Assembly: GCA_016190985.1 (NCBI GenBank)
Contig: JACPPI010000005.1
Span: 62,001 to 126,000, forward strand
Origin: Opitutia bacterium
GTDB taxonomy: Bacteria; Verrucomicrobiota; Verrucomicrobiia; Opitutales; Opitutaceae
DNA length: 64,000 nt
Direction: 5' to 3'
Under the pieces are notes generated by a model. That model saw only the letters and a program-made list of their open reading frames with translations. It did not search any database and was not told where the DNA came from. Every line of letters starts with the position of its first letter. The stretch's first letter is position 1. A program made the position numbers and the translations under genes. Of this stretch, positions 1-8,491 are shown one piece after another.

Positions 1-270
1 GGCAATGTCCGCGCGACCATCACCGAGCCGCTCCAGCAGGACACCGTCCTCAGCACCTCCGGCGGCGATGTGCGGGTGCGCGTCGTGAAGGGCGCCGGCT
101 TCGAACTCGACGCCAGCACCTCCGGCGGCGACGTCCGGGCCGAGGGCCTGACCATCACCATCGCCAAGGGCGGGGTGGGCCGGAGCCGCCTCGTGGGCAG
201 CGTCAACGGCGGCGGCCCGCGGCTCAAGCTCCGCTCCAGCGGCGGCGACATCTCGGTGCGCACCGACTGA
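1..270 (+). CDS. 3' end of a DUF4097-like beta-repeat protein (partial)
   Basis: The frame is open from the first base of the window to a TGA at 268-270, so only the last 89 residues are seen and the start lies outside. The chain carries three copies of an S-G-G-D-V/I motif (TSGGDVRV, TSGGDVRA, SSGGDISV) spaced by short hydrophobic strands. This pattern is typical of the C-terminal beta-solenoid of DUF4097/adhesin-like envelope proteins, whose molecular role is not settled. A hairpin follows the stop. Any repeat-rich beta-helix protein would look similar at this length, so the family call is tentative. Confidence 0.55.
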   Translation, partial: GNVRATITEPLQQDTVLSTSGGDVRVRVVKGAGFELDASTSGGDVRAEGLTITIAKGGVGRSRLVGSVNGGGPRLKLRSSGGDISVRTD

Positions 271-304
271 TTCTCACCAGGCAAACCCAGGTGTGTGTGC
301 AAAG

Positions 305-330
305 GAAGCCAGCGCGAAAGCGCTGGCTTC
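305..330 (+). terminator. perfect 11-bp hairpin with GAAA loop
   Basis: An 11-bp perfect inverted repeat (305-315 and 320-330) closes on a GAAA tetraloop 35 bases after the DUF4097-like stop. There is no long T run, so it may be a weak or factor-assisted terminator, or a small palindromic repeat. Confidence 0.45.
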
Positions 331-357
331 TGACTTTCGGCGAGGTTCAATCGCGGC

Positions 358-1152
358 GTGGGACTGATTGATACGCACACGCACCTCGATTCATTTGCCC
401 GGCGCGGCGAATTGTCGGCAATCCTATCCCGGGCGAAGGCCGCCGGGCTGGAGGCGATGGTGACCATCGGCACCGATACGGACGACTGGACGCTGTATCG
501 TGATCTGGCGCGGGATCACCCAGGGCTTGTCCATTACACAGTGGGATTGCATCCGTGCAGCGTGGGGGCGGATTGGGCCGGGCAAGTGGAGCAGCTGGAG
601 GATTTCTGGCGCGGTGCGACGAAGCCGGTTGCTCAGGGCGAAACCGGGCTGGACCGGTTTCACCTGCCGAAGGATGCCGCCGAGGCGGAGAAGATCTTCG
701 CTTGGCAGAAGGCGGCGTTTGCGGAGCAGCTGGGACTCGCGAAGAAGCTCGGGTGTCCGGTCGTGGTGCATTCGCGCGGGGCCTTTGCGGAATGCGTGGA
801 GATGATCGATGCCGCCGGGGTGGATTGGCGCCGCGTGGTCTTCCACTGTTTCGCCGAAGGGCCGGCCGAGATGGCCGAGCTGACCAAACGCGGGGGCTGC
901 GGGTCGTTCACCGGCATCATCACCTACAAGACTGCCGAGGCCATCCGGGCGGCCGCGCTGGCGCAGGGCCTGGACCGGCTGATGATCGAGACCGACGCGC
1001 CCTACCTCACGCCTCTGCCCCACCGGGGAAAACCCAACGAGCCGGCCTACCTGCGGCACACGGCGGAATTTTGCGCCGGGGTGTTTGGGGTGAGTTATGA
1101 GCAACTGGCGGAAGCCACGACCCGAAACGCCCGGAAGTTTTTCGGGATTTAG
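358..1152 (+). CDS. TatD family metal-dependent hydrolase
   Basis: A 264-residue protein of the TatD DNase family (TIM-barrel amidohydrolase fold). Members are metal-dependent nucleases or hydrolases in the cytoplasm with proposed roles in DNA repair or quality control. The metal-ligand motifs are all present: HTHLD at the N-terminus, GLHP, GETGLD (Glu ligand), VVHSR, FHCFAEG and IETDAPYLTP near the end. The start is GTG at 358, with a GAGG about 12 bases upstream; the encoded GLIDTHTHLD is where TatD proteins normally begin. It stands alone and converges on the HPr gene. Confidence 0.92.
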   Translation: MGLIDTHTHLDSFARRGELSAILSRAKAAGLEAMVTIGTDTDDWTLYRDLARDHPGLVHYTVGLHPCSVGADWAGQVEQLEDFWRGATKPVAQGETGLDRFHLPKDAAEAEKIFAWQKAAFAEQLGLAKKLGCPVVVHSRGAFAECVEMIDAAGVDWRRVVFHCFAEGPAEMAELTKRGGCGSFTGIITYKTAEAIRAAALAQGLDRLMIETDAPYLTPLPHRGKPNEPAYLRHTAEFCAGVFGVSYEQLAEATTRNARKFFGI

Positions 1153-1189
1153 CCCACGGAACGCACAGAACACCCGGAAGCCGGGAAAC

Positions 1190-1213
1190 AAAAAGGCCGG
1201 TCAGAGACCGGCC
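1190..1213 (-). terminator. Rho-independent terminator of the HPr gene
   Basis: An 8-bp GC stem (1195-1202 with 1206-1213) has a three-base loop and is followed on the minus strand by five T (plus-strand A 1190-1194). It lies 42 bases past the HPr stop. It is nested in a larger inverted repeat, CCCACGGAA at 1153-1161 and TTCCGTGGG at 1236-1244, that fills the convergent gap. Confidence 0.7.
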
Positions 1214-1254
1214 CCATTTCAGTGTATGCCGTGTGTTCCGTGGGCAACGTGGCC

Positions 1255-1551
1255 TTACGCTTCTTCAAACCGTCTGGCGAACAGGGCCTCGAGCTCGACC
1301 AGCAGCTGGGGGGCGTCCTCGCCCGTGGCGATGAACTTGACGGTCGAGCCCTTGGCGGCGGCCAGCATCATCAGGCCCATGATGCTCTTGCCGTTCACCT
1401 GCTCCTCGTCCTTCTCGACCAGGACCTCGGATTTGAACTTGTTGGTGACCCGCACGATCATGGCCGCCGGCCGCGCGTGGATGCCCATCTTGTTCTGCAC
1501 GAGGAGTTCCTTCGTGTGGGTGGCGGCGGATGCGGTGTTGCTCTTTTCCAT
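1255..1551 (-). CDS. HPr family phosphocarrier protein
   Basis: A 98-residue HPr-like protein, the histidine phosphocarrier of the phosphotransferase system. The active-site His lies in GIHARPAA and the regulatory Ser site in NGKSIMGLMML, both in the normal places. The ATG at 1551 (MEKSNT) is preferred over an upstream ATG at 1590 because it gives the usual HPr length and has an ACAGG ribosome-site-like string upstream. It is divergent from kdsB, with about 80 bases between them. No EI or EII gene is nearby, so a regulatory (NPr-like) role is as likely as sugar transport. Confidence 0.9.
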   Translation of the reverse strand: MEKSNTASAATHTKELLVQNKMGIHARPAAMIVRVTNKFKSEVLVEKDEEQVNGKSIMGLMMLAAAKGSTVKFIATGEDAPQLLVELEALFARRFEEA

Positions 1552-1631
1552 TGCGGTCGACCTGTGGGGTCGGATTAAAGGGTAACGCAAAAGCCGGTCG
1601 CGCCCCGGCTTGCAATCACAAAGACCCCCGC

Positions 1632-2375
1632 ATGCCCGCCTTCGCCATCATCGTGCCGTGCCGCCTGGAGTCCACGCGGTTTCCGGGGAAACTTCTGCAT
1701 CCGATTAAGGGGAAGCCGCTTGTGCTCTGGGTGGCCGAACGCATCGCCGCGCAAGCCCCTGATTATCCGTTGTGGTTTGCGGTGGACCATGAATCGCTGG
1801 CGGCGTGCATAGAGGGGGCCGGTTTCCGGGCCATATTGACCGATCCCGGCCATCCCAGCGGCACGGATCGCATCGCCCAGGCCAACCGCACCGTCCGGTC
1901 CAGCTACGTCCTCAATGTGCAGGCCGATGAGCCTTTGGTCAGCACCGGACAGCTCCAAGCGCTCGCCAAGCTCATCCAAGGCGACTGCCCGATGGCGACA
2001 CTCTGCACGCCGTTCCAGCGGGTGGTGGATTTCTACAACACCAACCAGGTCAAGGTCGTCATGACCCAGACCGGCCGGGCGCTGTATTTCTCGCGCTCAC
2101 CCATGCCCTATGCCCGCGACCTCGGCCTGACCGTGGACGACGCCTGGGTGGCGGCCAATCCCTGCTTCAAGCACCTCGGGCTCTACGCCTACAAAGCGGA
2201 CTTCCTTGAGAAATTCGTGGCCCTGCCACCCGGCCGGCTGGAACAGATCGAGAAACTGGAACAACTCCGGGCGCTTGAGGCCGGTTATCCGATCGCCATC
2301 GCCACCACCGATGATCCCACCATCGGCGTCGACACGCCGGAGGACGCGAAGAAGTTCGAAGCGCAGTTGGGGTAA
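1632..2375 (+). CDS. kdsB: 3-deoxy-manno-octulosonate cytidylyltransferase
   Basis: This 247-residue enzyme activates KDO with CTP to CMP-KDO for lipopolysaccharide inner core synthesis in the cytoplasm. The sequence shows the nucleotide-binding start IIVPCRLESTRFPGK, the HPSGTDRIA motif, VLNVQADEPL and the late GVDTPEDAKKFE, all KdsB hallmarks at full family length. An upstream in-frame start at 1530 is rejected because the family begins at MPAFAIIVP. The gene is divergent from HPr and convergent with the nuclease-like gene downstream. Its presence supports a Gram-negative envelope. Confidence 0.95.
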   Translation: MPAFAIIVPCRLESTRFPGKLLHPIKGKPLVLWVAERIAAQAPDYPLWFAVDHESLAACIEGAGFRAILTDPGHPSGTDRIAQANRTVRSSYVLNVQADEPLVSTGQLQALAKLIQGDCPMATLCTPFQRVVDFYNTNQVKVVMTQTGRALYFSRSPMPYARDLGLTVDDAWVAANPCFKHLGLYAYKADFLEKFVALPPGRLEQIEKLEQLRALEAGYPIAIATTDDPTIGVDTPEDAKKFEAQLG

Positions 2376-2420
2376 TTCCAACTGACAGGGAAATGGATTT
2401 CGGACGGATTATCGAACCAC

Positions 2421-4427
2421 TCAAGGCCCATCGAAACGGAGTTTAGCCCTTTTCTTCGTGGACGCGGGACGTGTCTGGAGGGGATGCTTGATAACTGCGG
2501 TGCTGTTGCCCGCGAAACGGCTATCGCTTGGTTTCGGCGCGGCACAGCCAGCGCGGTTTGCTTGCGTCTGAAAAAAATCCACGAGCACGGGATGAATACT
2601 CCGCGCGAACCGCTCCATCCTATGCTGAATTCGACGCTGCAGCTCGGCAAGGTCGCAGGTAACCGCCTCTTCAAAGGAGCAAACCTCAAAATTTAAGAGC
2701 GGGTCGCTTTTTTTGGGTATCATCACCGAATCTTTCACCCGATTGAAAATCGGATTGAGCAGCGCAGCCGTATGGAGCTGTGCTTTGATCGCCTCGCCTG
2801 CTCGCGCGGCCTTGATCAGCTTCACGTCCAAAAATATTCCGGGGCGTCGCACACTCGCGCTGTCTCCAAACGGGACGACGAAGTATTGATAGATCAGTAA
2901 CCGCCCATCGAAGGCGGGATCAGCTCCGGTAGTGCGGAGGGCAGGAATACCGTCATACACGGGCGGGACGAAAGAATACCAAAGGTCCCAAGTGAAGCGG
3001 AAGCATTTGCCGAAGCATGCGTCCGCGGCGTCATACAGGGTTTTCTCTAACTCTCCTCCAAGGCCTTTCTGCCAGGTGCGGATTTCCCCAAAGAATGCCG
3101 TGGCATCTTTCTCATGCCGACGGGCAATCTTTTCGCACAATTCCTGGATTGCCGGCGGCAACTGCCAGATCGTTTTCCGTTTTACCCACAAGTGATGCTT
3201 CAGGAGGGTGACATAGTGTTGAATCAAGACAGTGACACGTTCGCTCCCGCTGGGCGGAGGCGGGAGCTTTGTTTTCGTGCTGGTAAAGAAAGGCAACAGT
3301 TCGGCATAGCTCAGGTTCACATAGCCGGGGTGAGTCGCGGTCCGGCCTTCGAAATCCAAAAATACCCGGACCAGATGGTCGCCTGCGTAATGAGCACGCA
3401 AATAGCGGTCATAGTCGCCGAGTTGAGTTTTGGACTCCCGCGCAGCGACTTTGTTTTCAAATGCGACCACGAGCCGGTGCCGTTCACTCACCAAGAGGAT
3501 GTCGATTCGCTCACGTTCACGCCGGACGATTGCGTCGCACAGCTCGATTTCGCCGACTGGTGCAGGCAAAGGCACATTCTTTCGAGCGAGCAAAGTGAGG
3601 AGAAATTTTGCGAACGAAGAGCCGAGTCTGTGAGACCCGCCTGGCCGAAGGAGCCATGCTAGAAAATGCGAATGCTTCAGCTCCGTCCGTGCGAGGTGCA
3701 GCACTTCCAAGATGTTCGCGTCGCCCGTGCTGGAATGCCGTCCGATCAGGCTCGCGTAGTCGGTAAGCAACAGAGCCAAGGAAGTCGGTTGATCGCTTGG
3801 CTTCGTGTGCGCCTCCGCACCGGCCACCTTACCGAGCACGCGCTCCAAGAGATCATTGTAGTGAAGCGTTACCCATGCCGGGTCGGAAGGCGTGTCGTTC
3901 TTTAACGTGAGAAACACGAGACTTTGTGCCCACCCGGGGAAGGTTGCATCGAGTTGCACCCGATAACGCTTGAGCTGGCCTTCGCCCTCCGCAGAGCGAA
4001 TCTTGTTTTCAACCGCACAGACGAACCGCGCCGGCCGATTCACGATGAGGATATCGATTCGGTCGAATTCGCAGTGGACTTCGGTTTCATCCAGGGACGC
4101 ACTCGGAATCAGCCGCCCGAGCTTCCCTTCTTTGGATAACACTTCCAGGAATGCTTGAAGGTAAAGGTGACCGGCGCCGTGAGTGCCTTTGGGGTCGAGA
4201 ATCCACGCCAACAATCGCGAGTGGCGCACTTCGGCCGCATCGACGCCCAGTGCGGAGAAAACGTTAAAACTCTCCGTAACGGTAACCAACTCCTTGAGCT
4301 CTTGGCTGCGCTGCAAAAAGCCGTCTGACGACCGACCGCGAGCGACGGCCTTGAAGCGTCCCGAGGCGGCCATCGCTTCCACTGCCCGTGGGTGTTTTCG
4401 GTAGAAAGCGATGGCGGCTGAATTCAT
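2421..4427 (-). CDS. protein with two tandem PD-(D/E)XK (PDDEXK_4-like) domains
   Basis: A 668-residue protein from ATG 4427. A longer reading to 4670 would overlap the ParE gene and adds unrelated sequence. It holds two copies of one domain. The first, about residues 50-200, has RHSRLLAWILDP, then D125 in RIDIL and E140-x-K142 in VENK. The second, about 235-360, has KHSHFLAWLLRP, then D309 in RIDIL and E324-x-K326 in FENK. These are the core residues of the PD-(D/E)XK nuclease fold (PF14281-like). The C-terminal 300 residues are not recognised. Such genes often sit in defence or accessory islands, but the substrate is unknown. Confidence 0.7.
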   Translation of the reverse strand: MNSAAIAFYRKHPRAVEAMAASGRFKAVARGRSSDGFLQRSQELKELVTVTESFNVFSALGVDAAEVRHSRLLAWILDPKGTHGAGHLYLQAFLEVLSKEGKLGRLIPSASLDETEVHCEFDRIDILIVNRPARFVCAVENKIRSAEGEGQLKRYRVQLDATFPGWAQSLVFLTLKNDTPSDPAWVTLHYNDLLERVLGKVAGAEAHTKPSDQPTSLALLLTDYASLIGRHSSTGDANILEVLHLARTELKHSHFLAWLLRPGGSHRLGSSFAKFLLTLLARKNVPLPAPVGEIELCDAIVRRERERIDILLVSERHRLVVAFENKVAARESKTQLGDYDRYLRAHYAGDHLVRVFLDFEGRTATHPGYVNLSYAELLPFFTSTKTKLPPPPSGSERVTVLIQHYVTLLKHHLWVKRKTIWQLPPAIQELCEKIARRHEKDATAFFGEIRTWQKGLGGELEKTLYDAADACFGKCFRFTWDLWYSFVPPVYDGIPALRTTGADPAFDGRLLIYQYFVVPFGDSASVRRPGIFLDVKLIKAARAGEAIKAQLHTAALLNPIFNRVKDSVMIPKKSDPLLNFEVCSFEEAVTCDLAELQRRIQHRMERFARSIHPVLVDFFQTQANRAGCAAPKPSDSRFAGNSTAVIKHPLQTRPASTKKRAKLRFDGP

Positions 4428-4450
4428 CGAAGCGATGCCTTTGCGGTCAT

Positions 4451-4512
4451 CTAAACATTCCCGGGCTTTCGCTTCTTGAGCATCCGGTCGGAATCCTCGG
4501 CGAGGGGAACGG
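4451..4512 (-). pseudogene. possible decayed 3' end of carA
   Basis: Just past the toxin stop, the minus strand reads PLAEDSDRMLKKRKPGNV and a stop. The intact CarA tail across the toxin module is PLFADFYQMVEKRKVGKI and a stop. Half of the 18 positions match without gaps and the stops align. It would parallel the clearer 3'-end duplications beside hicAB and the PIN module. The match is short, so chance similarity cannot be excluded. Confidence 0.3.
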
Positions 4513-4827
4513 TCAGATGGTGCGGCCGGATAGCTGCTCCAGTATCCATGTGGGACTGCGTCGGGCGTGAAACACACCCGCCACCAGCCACAGGGTCGGG
4601 AGTTCTTTATAAAACAGCAGATAGGTGCCGGAATCGAAAGGATACACTCGCCAGTCTCCTTCGCGCTCATGAAATAGGAGCGGATTTATCTCCAATAACG
4701 CGATGATCCGGTCGTATTCCCCTATGATACGCTCGGCTTTCGCCGCCGAGAATTGCCGATGATAGTCGTAAATAGCCTGCAAGTCGCCCGGCACCACCCA
4801 TGGCGCTACCTTGAGGGGCTTCGTCAC
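4513..4827 (-). CDS. RelE/ParE family toxin
   Basis: A 104-residue ParE/RelE-superfamily toxin. Visible family features are an N-terminal helix pair with DLQAIYDYHRQFSAAKAERIIGEY, then WRVYPFDSGTYLLFYKE and VAGVFHARRSP, the usual beta-strand core and C-terminal HxRR stretch. ParE members poison gyrase and RelE members cut mRNA; the sequence alone does not decide. Its ATG overlaps the antitoxin stop by four bases, the normal coupling in these pairs. Confidence 0.85.
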   Translation of the reverse strand: MTKPLKVAPWVVPGDLQAIYDYHRQFSAAKAERIIGEYDRIIALLEINPLLFHEREGDWRVYPFDSGTYLLFYKELPTLWLVAGVFHARRSPTWILEQLSGRTI

Positions 4828-5042
4828 TTCTTCAGCAAGGCCCGGGCCTGGGTCGGCGAAAGGGCGATGTTCGGGTCCGCGATGACGGCAGCGACGCGCT
4901 TTTCCAATTCAGCAAGGTGGTCGGCACGCACCTGAATCTGCCCGGAGCGGCGCACAGCCTCCCACAGCTCGTCGATCATCGCCAGCTTGTCATTGACGGA
5001 GGTCTCTGCGAGGCCGGGGATGCGCATAGAAAGGCTGCTCAT
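4824..5042 (-). CDS. antitoxin of the ParE-type module (addiction module component)
   Basis: A 72-residue protein if started at ATG 5042. It carries VNDKLAMIDELWEAVRRS, like the helix of the putative addiction-module component family (PF09720: LS..E+..I..LW.S.), and ends LSPTQARALLKK. It precedes the toxin and overlaps it by four bases. A start at 5138 would add 32 residues encoded partly by word repeats and is judged unlikely. Confidence 0.75.
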   Translation of the reverse strand: MSSLSMRIPGLAETSVNDKLAMIDELWEAVRRSGQIQVRADHLAELEKRVAAVIADPNIALSPTQARALLKK

Positions 5043-5102
5043 GCTGGAAAAGATGACCCAGCAACCTCGCGTAGTCAATTGGACAGTCGTCCGCTTCGAG
5101 CA

Positions 5103-5205
5103 GGCGCTCGAAGCGAAGTAACAAGGATCAGGTGACAAGTGCCAAGAGACCCGGGCAGCCCGGTTCTTGATACTTGGACCTTGTTACTTGCCACTTCCTG
5201 CGCCG
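5103..5205. repeat. degenerate CAAGTGACAAGT-type word repeats, inverted
   Basis: The gap between carA and the antitoxin holds AAGTAACAAGG, CAGGTGACAAGTGCCAAG, then the inverted forms CTTGATACTTGGACCTTG and TTACTTGCCACTT. These are short imperfect repeats of one word on both strands around a CCCGGGC centre. They may form a long hairpin after carA. Confidence 0.5.
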
Positions 5206-5212
5206 CGCAGGG

Positions 5213-6385
5213 TTAAATCTTACCGACCTTCCGCTTCTCGACCATCTGGTAGAAGTCGGCGAACAGCGGATCGGCGTCGTTCGGGCCGGGGGCGGCCTCG
5301 GGGTGATACTGCACGGAGAAGACCGGCAGCTCCCGGTGGCGCAGGCCCTCGACCGTGCGGTCGTTCAAGTTGATCTCGGTGACGACCGCGCCGCGTTTTT
5401 CCAGCGACTTGGGGTCGGTGGCGAAGCCGTGGTTCTGCGCCGTAATCGAGACCTTGCCGGTCTCGAGATTCTTTACCGGCTGGTTGCCGCCGCGATGGCC
5501 GAATTTGAGCTTGAAGGTCGAGCCGCCCAGCGCGTGCGTGAGCATCTGATGGCCGAGGCAGATGCCGAAGATCGGGTAGTCCGGCAGCAGGCCCGTCACG
5601 GTCCGGTGGATGTAGGGCAGGGCGGCGGGATCGCCCGGGCCGTTGGAGAGAAACACGGCGTCCACGCCGTATTCGCGCATCTGCTCGTGAGTCGTCGTGG
5701 CCGGAAAGACATGCACCTCGAAGCCGTGGCGGACGAGCTTGCGGAAGATCGTGTATTTCGCGCCGTAGTCAAACGCCGCGACCCGGAACTTCTTTTTCGG
5801 CGTGACCGTGGCGCCCTGCGAGGTGCCGACGGGGAGATACTGGGTGTTGTGGCGCGAGGCATCGCCAGCCTGCCAGTGGTAGGGCGCCGCGCAGGTCGTG
5901 TCCTTCACGTAGTCGCTGCCGGCCATGTCCTGCCAAGCCTTGGCCTGTCTGATCGCGTCGGCGTCGCTGAGTGGCAGCGTGGAGAGGCAGCACTTCATCG
6001 CGCCGTCCACGCGGAGTTTTTTGGTGATGGTCCGGGTGTCCACCTCGCTGATGCCGGGAATGCCGTGTTTTTTCAGGTAGGCGTCGAGCGACATCGCGCT
6101 GCGCCAGTTGCTGACGATGGGCGAGACCTCCCGGACCACGAAGCCGCTGGCCTTGGGCCCGGCGTGTTCCTCGTCCTCGGCGTTGATGCCGTAGTTGCCG
6201 ATCTGCACCGCCGTCATGGTCACAATCTGGCCGAAGTAGGAGGGATCGGTGAGGATCTCCTGATAGCCGGTCATCGAGGTGTTGAAGACGCATTCGCCGG
6301 CGATGGTGGCGGCGGCCCCAAACGCGACACCCTGGAACACACTGCCATCTTCGAGGGCCAGGATCGCGGGTTGGTGAACGGACAT
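5213..6385 (-). CDS. carA: carbamoyl-phosphate synthase small subunit
   Basis: This 390-residue glutamine amidotransferase subunit releases ammonia from glutamine for carbamoyl phosphate synthesis (arginine and pyrimidines). The N-terminal CarA domain has VFNTSMTGYQEILTDPSY. The C-terminal class I amidotransferase domain has the nucleophile Cys in GICLGHQ and the His/Glu pair in VQYHPEAAPGP. The length is normal for the family. The large subunit carB is not next to it. It is divergent from kamA. Confidence 0.95.
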   Translation of the reverse strand: MSVHQPAILALEDGSVFQGVAFGAAATIAGECVFNTSMTGYQEILTDPSYFGQIVTMTAVQIGNYGINAEDEEHAGPKASGFVVREVSPIVSNWRSAMSLDAYLKKHGIPGISEVDTRTITKKLRVDGAMKCCLSTLPLSDADAIRQAKAWQDMAGSDYVKDTTCAAPYHWQAGDASRHNTQYLPVGTSQGATVTPKKKFRVAAFDYGAKYTIFRKLVRHGFEVHVFPATTTHEQMREYGVDAVFLSNGPGDPAALPYIHRTVTGLLPDYPIFGICLGHQMLTHALGGSTFKLKFGHRGGNQPVKNLETGKVSITAQNHGFATDPKSLEKRGAVVTEINLNDRTVEGLRHRELPVFSVQYHPEAAPGPNDADPLFADFYQMVEKRKVGKI

Positions 6386-6498
6386 TAAAGAGGCACGAAA
6401 GGCATTTCGTCCCCGCCTGTCTAGTGGTTTTCGCCGGCCGCGAGGAAAATTCCGCCATTTGACACCCCGGCCATTCCGGCTATCCCTGCTTCCCGCCG

Positions 6499-7683
6499 AT
6501 GCCCTACACCGAAGACCGCTCCAACTGGTTCGCCGGGCAAGGGCTATGGTCCCATGTGCCGGAGACGGACTGGAAGGACTGGACGTGGCAGCTCAAGAAC
6601 CGGCTCACGACCATCGAGCAGCTCGAGAAATACATGACGCTGACGCCCGAGGAGCGCGCCGGCTGCCTCTTCGCCAAGGACAAGCTGGCGCTGGCGATCA
6701 CGCCCTATTTCTTCAACCTGATCGACCGGAACGACCCGCACTGCCCGATCCGCAAGCAGGTCATCCCGCGCAGCGACGAGATGGTGATCTCCTCCGGCGA
6801 GATGCTGGACTCGCTCGGCGAGGACGAACACTCGCCCGTGCCCGGCCTCGTGCACCGCTACCCGGACCGGGTGCTGTTTCTCGTCACCGACCGCTGTGCC
6901 GCCTACTGCCGCTATTGCACCCGCAGCCGGCTCGTGAGCAACGCGCAGGACTACAACTTCCACCCCGAATACGAGCAGGCCCTCCGCCACATCGAGGCGC
7001 ACCCGGAGATCCGCGACGTGCTGCTCTCCGGCGGCGACCCGCTGCTGCTCTCCGACAGGAAGCTCGACCACCTCCTCGGCCGCCTGCGCGCCATCAGGCA
7101 CGTCGAGTTCATCCGCATCGGCTCGCGCATCCCGGTGTTCCTGCCGCAGCGCATCACGCCGGAGCTCGCGGAGATTTTCAAGAAACACGGCCCGGTCTGG
7201 ATGAGCATCCACGTCAACCACCCGAAGGAGGCGACGCAGGAGCTGAAGGACGCGTGCGAGCGCCTGACCTTCGCCGGCGTGCCGCTCGGCAACCAGAGCG
7301 TGCTGCTCCGGGGCGTGAACGACGACGCGGACGTCATGAAGGCGCTCGTGCACCGCCTGCTGCGGATGCGCGTGCGGCCCTACTACATCTACCAGATGGA
7401 CCTGATCACCGGCGGCGCCCATTTCAAGGTGGATGTCCGCAAGGGCATCGAGATCATCCGGGCGCTCCGCGGCCACACCACCGGCTATGCGGTCCCGCAA
7501 TACGTCATCGACGCGCCCGGCGGCGGCGGCAAGGTGCCGGTGAACCCCGATTACGTCGAGTCGATCACCGACGACGAGGTGGTTTTCCGCAATTTCGAGG
7601 GGAAGCAATTCCGTTATCCGCTGAAGGCGGAACCCGTGAAAGGAACCCCCGGCCTCGTGATGCCGGCGGAGATCCATCTGTAG
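6499..7683 (+). CDS. kamA: L-lysine 2,3-aminomutase
   Basis: A 394-residue radical SAM enzyme that moves the alpha-amino group of lysine to the beta carbon using a [4Fe-4S] cluster, SAM and PLP. The cluster ligands are C133, C137 and C140 in DRCAAYCRYCTRSR. The SAM-contact loop LSGGDPLLL follows, and the PLP lysine motif PGGGGK is at about 340-345. The full-length C-terminus favours true lysine aminomutase over the shorter EF-P modifier EpmB, and no efp or epmA is beside it. The usual partner acetyltransferase (ablB) is not in the window. Confidence 0.9.
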   Translation: MPYTEDRSNWFAGQGLWSHVPETDWKDWTWQLKNRLTTIEQLEKYMTLTPEERAGCLFAKDKLALAITPYFFNLIDRNDPHCPIRKQVIPRSDEMVISSGEMLDSLGEDEHSPVPGLVHRYPDRVLFLVTDRCAAYCRYCTRSRLVSNAQDYNFHPEYEQALRHIEAHPEIRDVLLSGGDPLLLSDRKLDHLLGRLRAIRHVEFIRIGSRIPVFLPQRITPELAEIFKKHGPVWMSIHVNHPKEATQELKDACERLTFAGVPLGNQSVLLRGVNDDADVMKALVHRLLRMRVRPYYIYQMDLITGGAHFKVDVRKGIEIIRALRGHTTGYAVPQYVIDAPGGGGKVPVNPDYVESITDDEVVFRNFEGKQFRYPLKAEPVKGTPGLVMPAEIHL

Positions 7684-7685
7684 AG

Positions 7686-7747
7686 GGTAGGGCGCGTTAT
7701 CCCTAACGCGCCACGATCACGGCGGATTAAGGATAATCCGCCCTACC
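7686..7747. repeat. GTAGGGCG-type palindromic repeat
   Basis: GGTAGGGCG at 7686-7694 and its complement at 7739-7747 enclose two inner hairpins (GGCGCGTTA..TAACGCGCC and GGCGGATTA..TAATCCGCC). It lies between the convergent kamA and SIMPL genes and supplies the SIMPL stop codon. Relatives lie at 39479, 43959 and 45937. Confidence 0.7.
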
Positions 7748-8491
7748 GCAGCGTGAACGTCGCCGCCACCGTCGCGGTGATGGTTTTGTCGAGCGAGGAA
7801 TTGTCGTTGTTGCCCTCCCGGCTGGTCGAGCCCGAGTAGAGCGGGTTGATCTGCACCACGCCCATGCGCGCGGCCCGCAGTTCCTTGATGGCGCCGCCGC
7901 CCTGCGTCGCGATCTGCTCGGCGCGGATGCGCGCGTCCTTGGTCGCCTCGGCCATCATCTCAATCTTCGCGTCGCCCGCCTTGGTGTAGGTGAAGGTGAA
8001 ACCCTCCGACATGAACGCCACGCCCTGCTGGAGCAGCGCGCCCGATTCGCCCGCGAGCCTGGGCACGCGCTCGACCTCGCCCGAGTGCACCTCGATTGCC
8101 TGGCTGCGCCGGTAGCCCGTGCGCACGTTGACGACGGTGTCGTCCTCCTCGTTGCACTGCTTCGCGACGAGCTCACGGATCTGCACCGGTGCGACGGAGA
8201 AGTCGGTGAGCCGCGCGCGGTGAGAAACGCGGTGACCTTGGCGAGATCCTCGCGCGGTTTCTGCTGCGCTTCGAGCAGCGTGGGCGCGTCGGCGGAAAAG
8301 CTGGCGCGCCACACGACGAGGTCGGAGCGCACGTTTTTGCGCGCGGAGCCGGTGACGTTGATGACGGAGGATTCGGCGATGCGCGTCCACGCGCGGGCGA
8401 GGACCAGCGAGGCGAGGCAGAGACCGGTGGCGAGGAACAGGCCGGCAAGCAGGCCGAAGAGATGCGGACGGGGAGACAGGGTCGGGTTCAT
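7743..8491 (-). pseudogene. SIMPL domain protein, frameshifted
   Basis: Two minus-strand frames join into one protein of about 249 residues. The start at 8491 gives an N-terminal membrane anchor (LFGLLAGLFLATGLCLASLV) and a SIMPL (DUF541) opening VINVTGSARKNVRSDLVVW. Near 8210-8216 the frame must shift by one base to continue as LTDFSVAPVQIREL through NPLYSG to TITATVAATFTLR. One missing G in a CGCGCGG run explains it. SIMPL proteins are periplasmic or outer-membrane proteins of poorly known function. The lesion may be real or a base-calling error. Confidence 0.75.

Noticed and set aside
5174..6388. 404-codon open frame antisense to carA
   Set aside because: It mirrors the carA frame and has no recognisable domain, while CarA has all its catalytic motifs.
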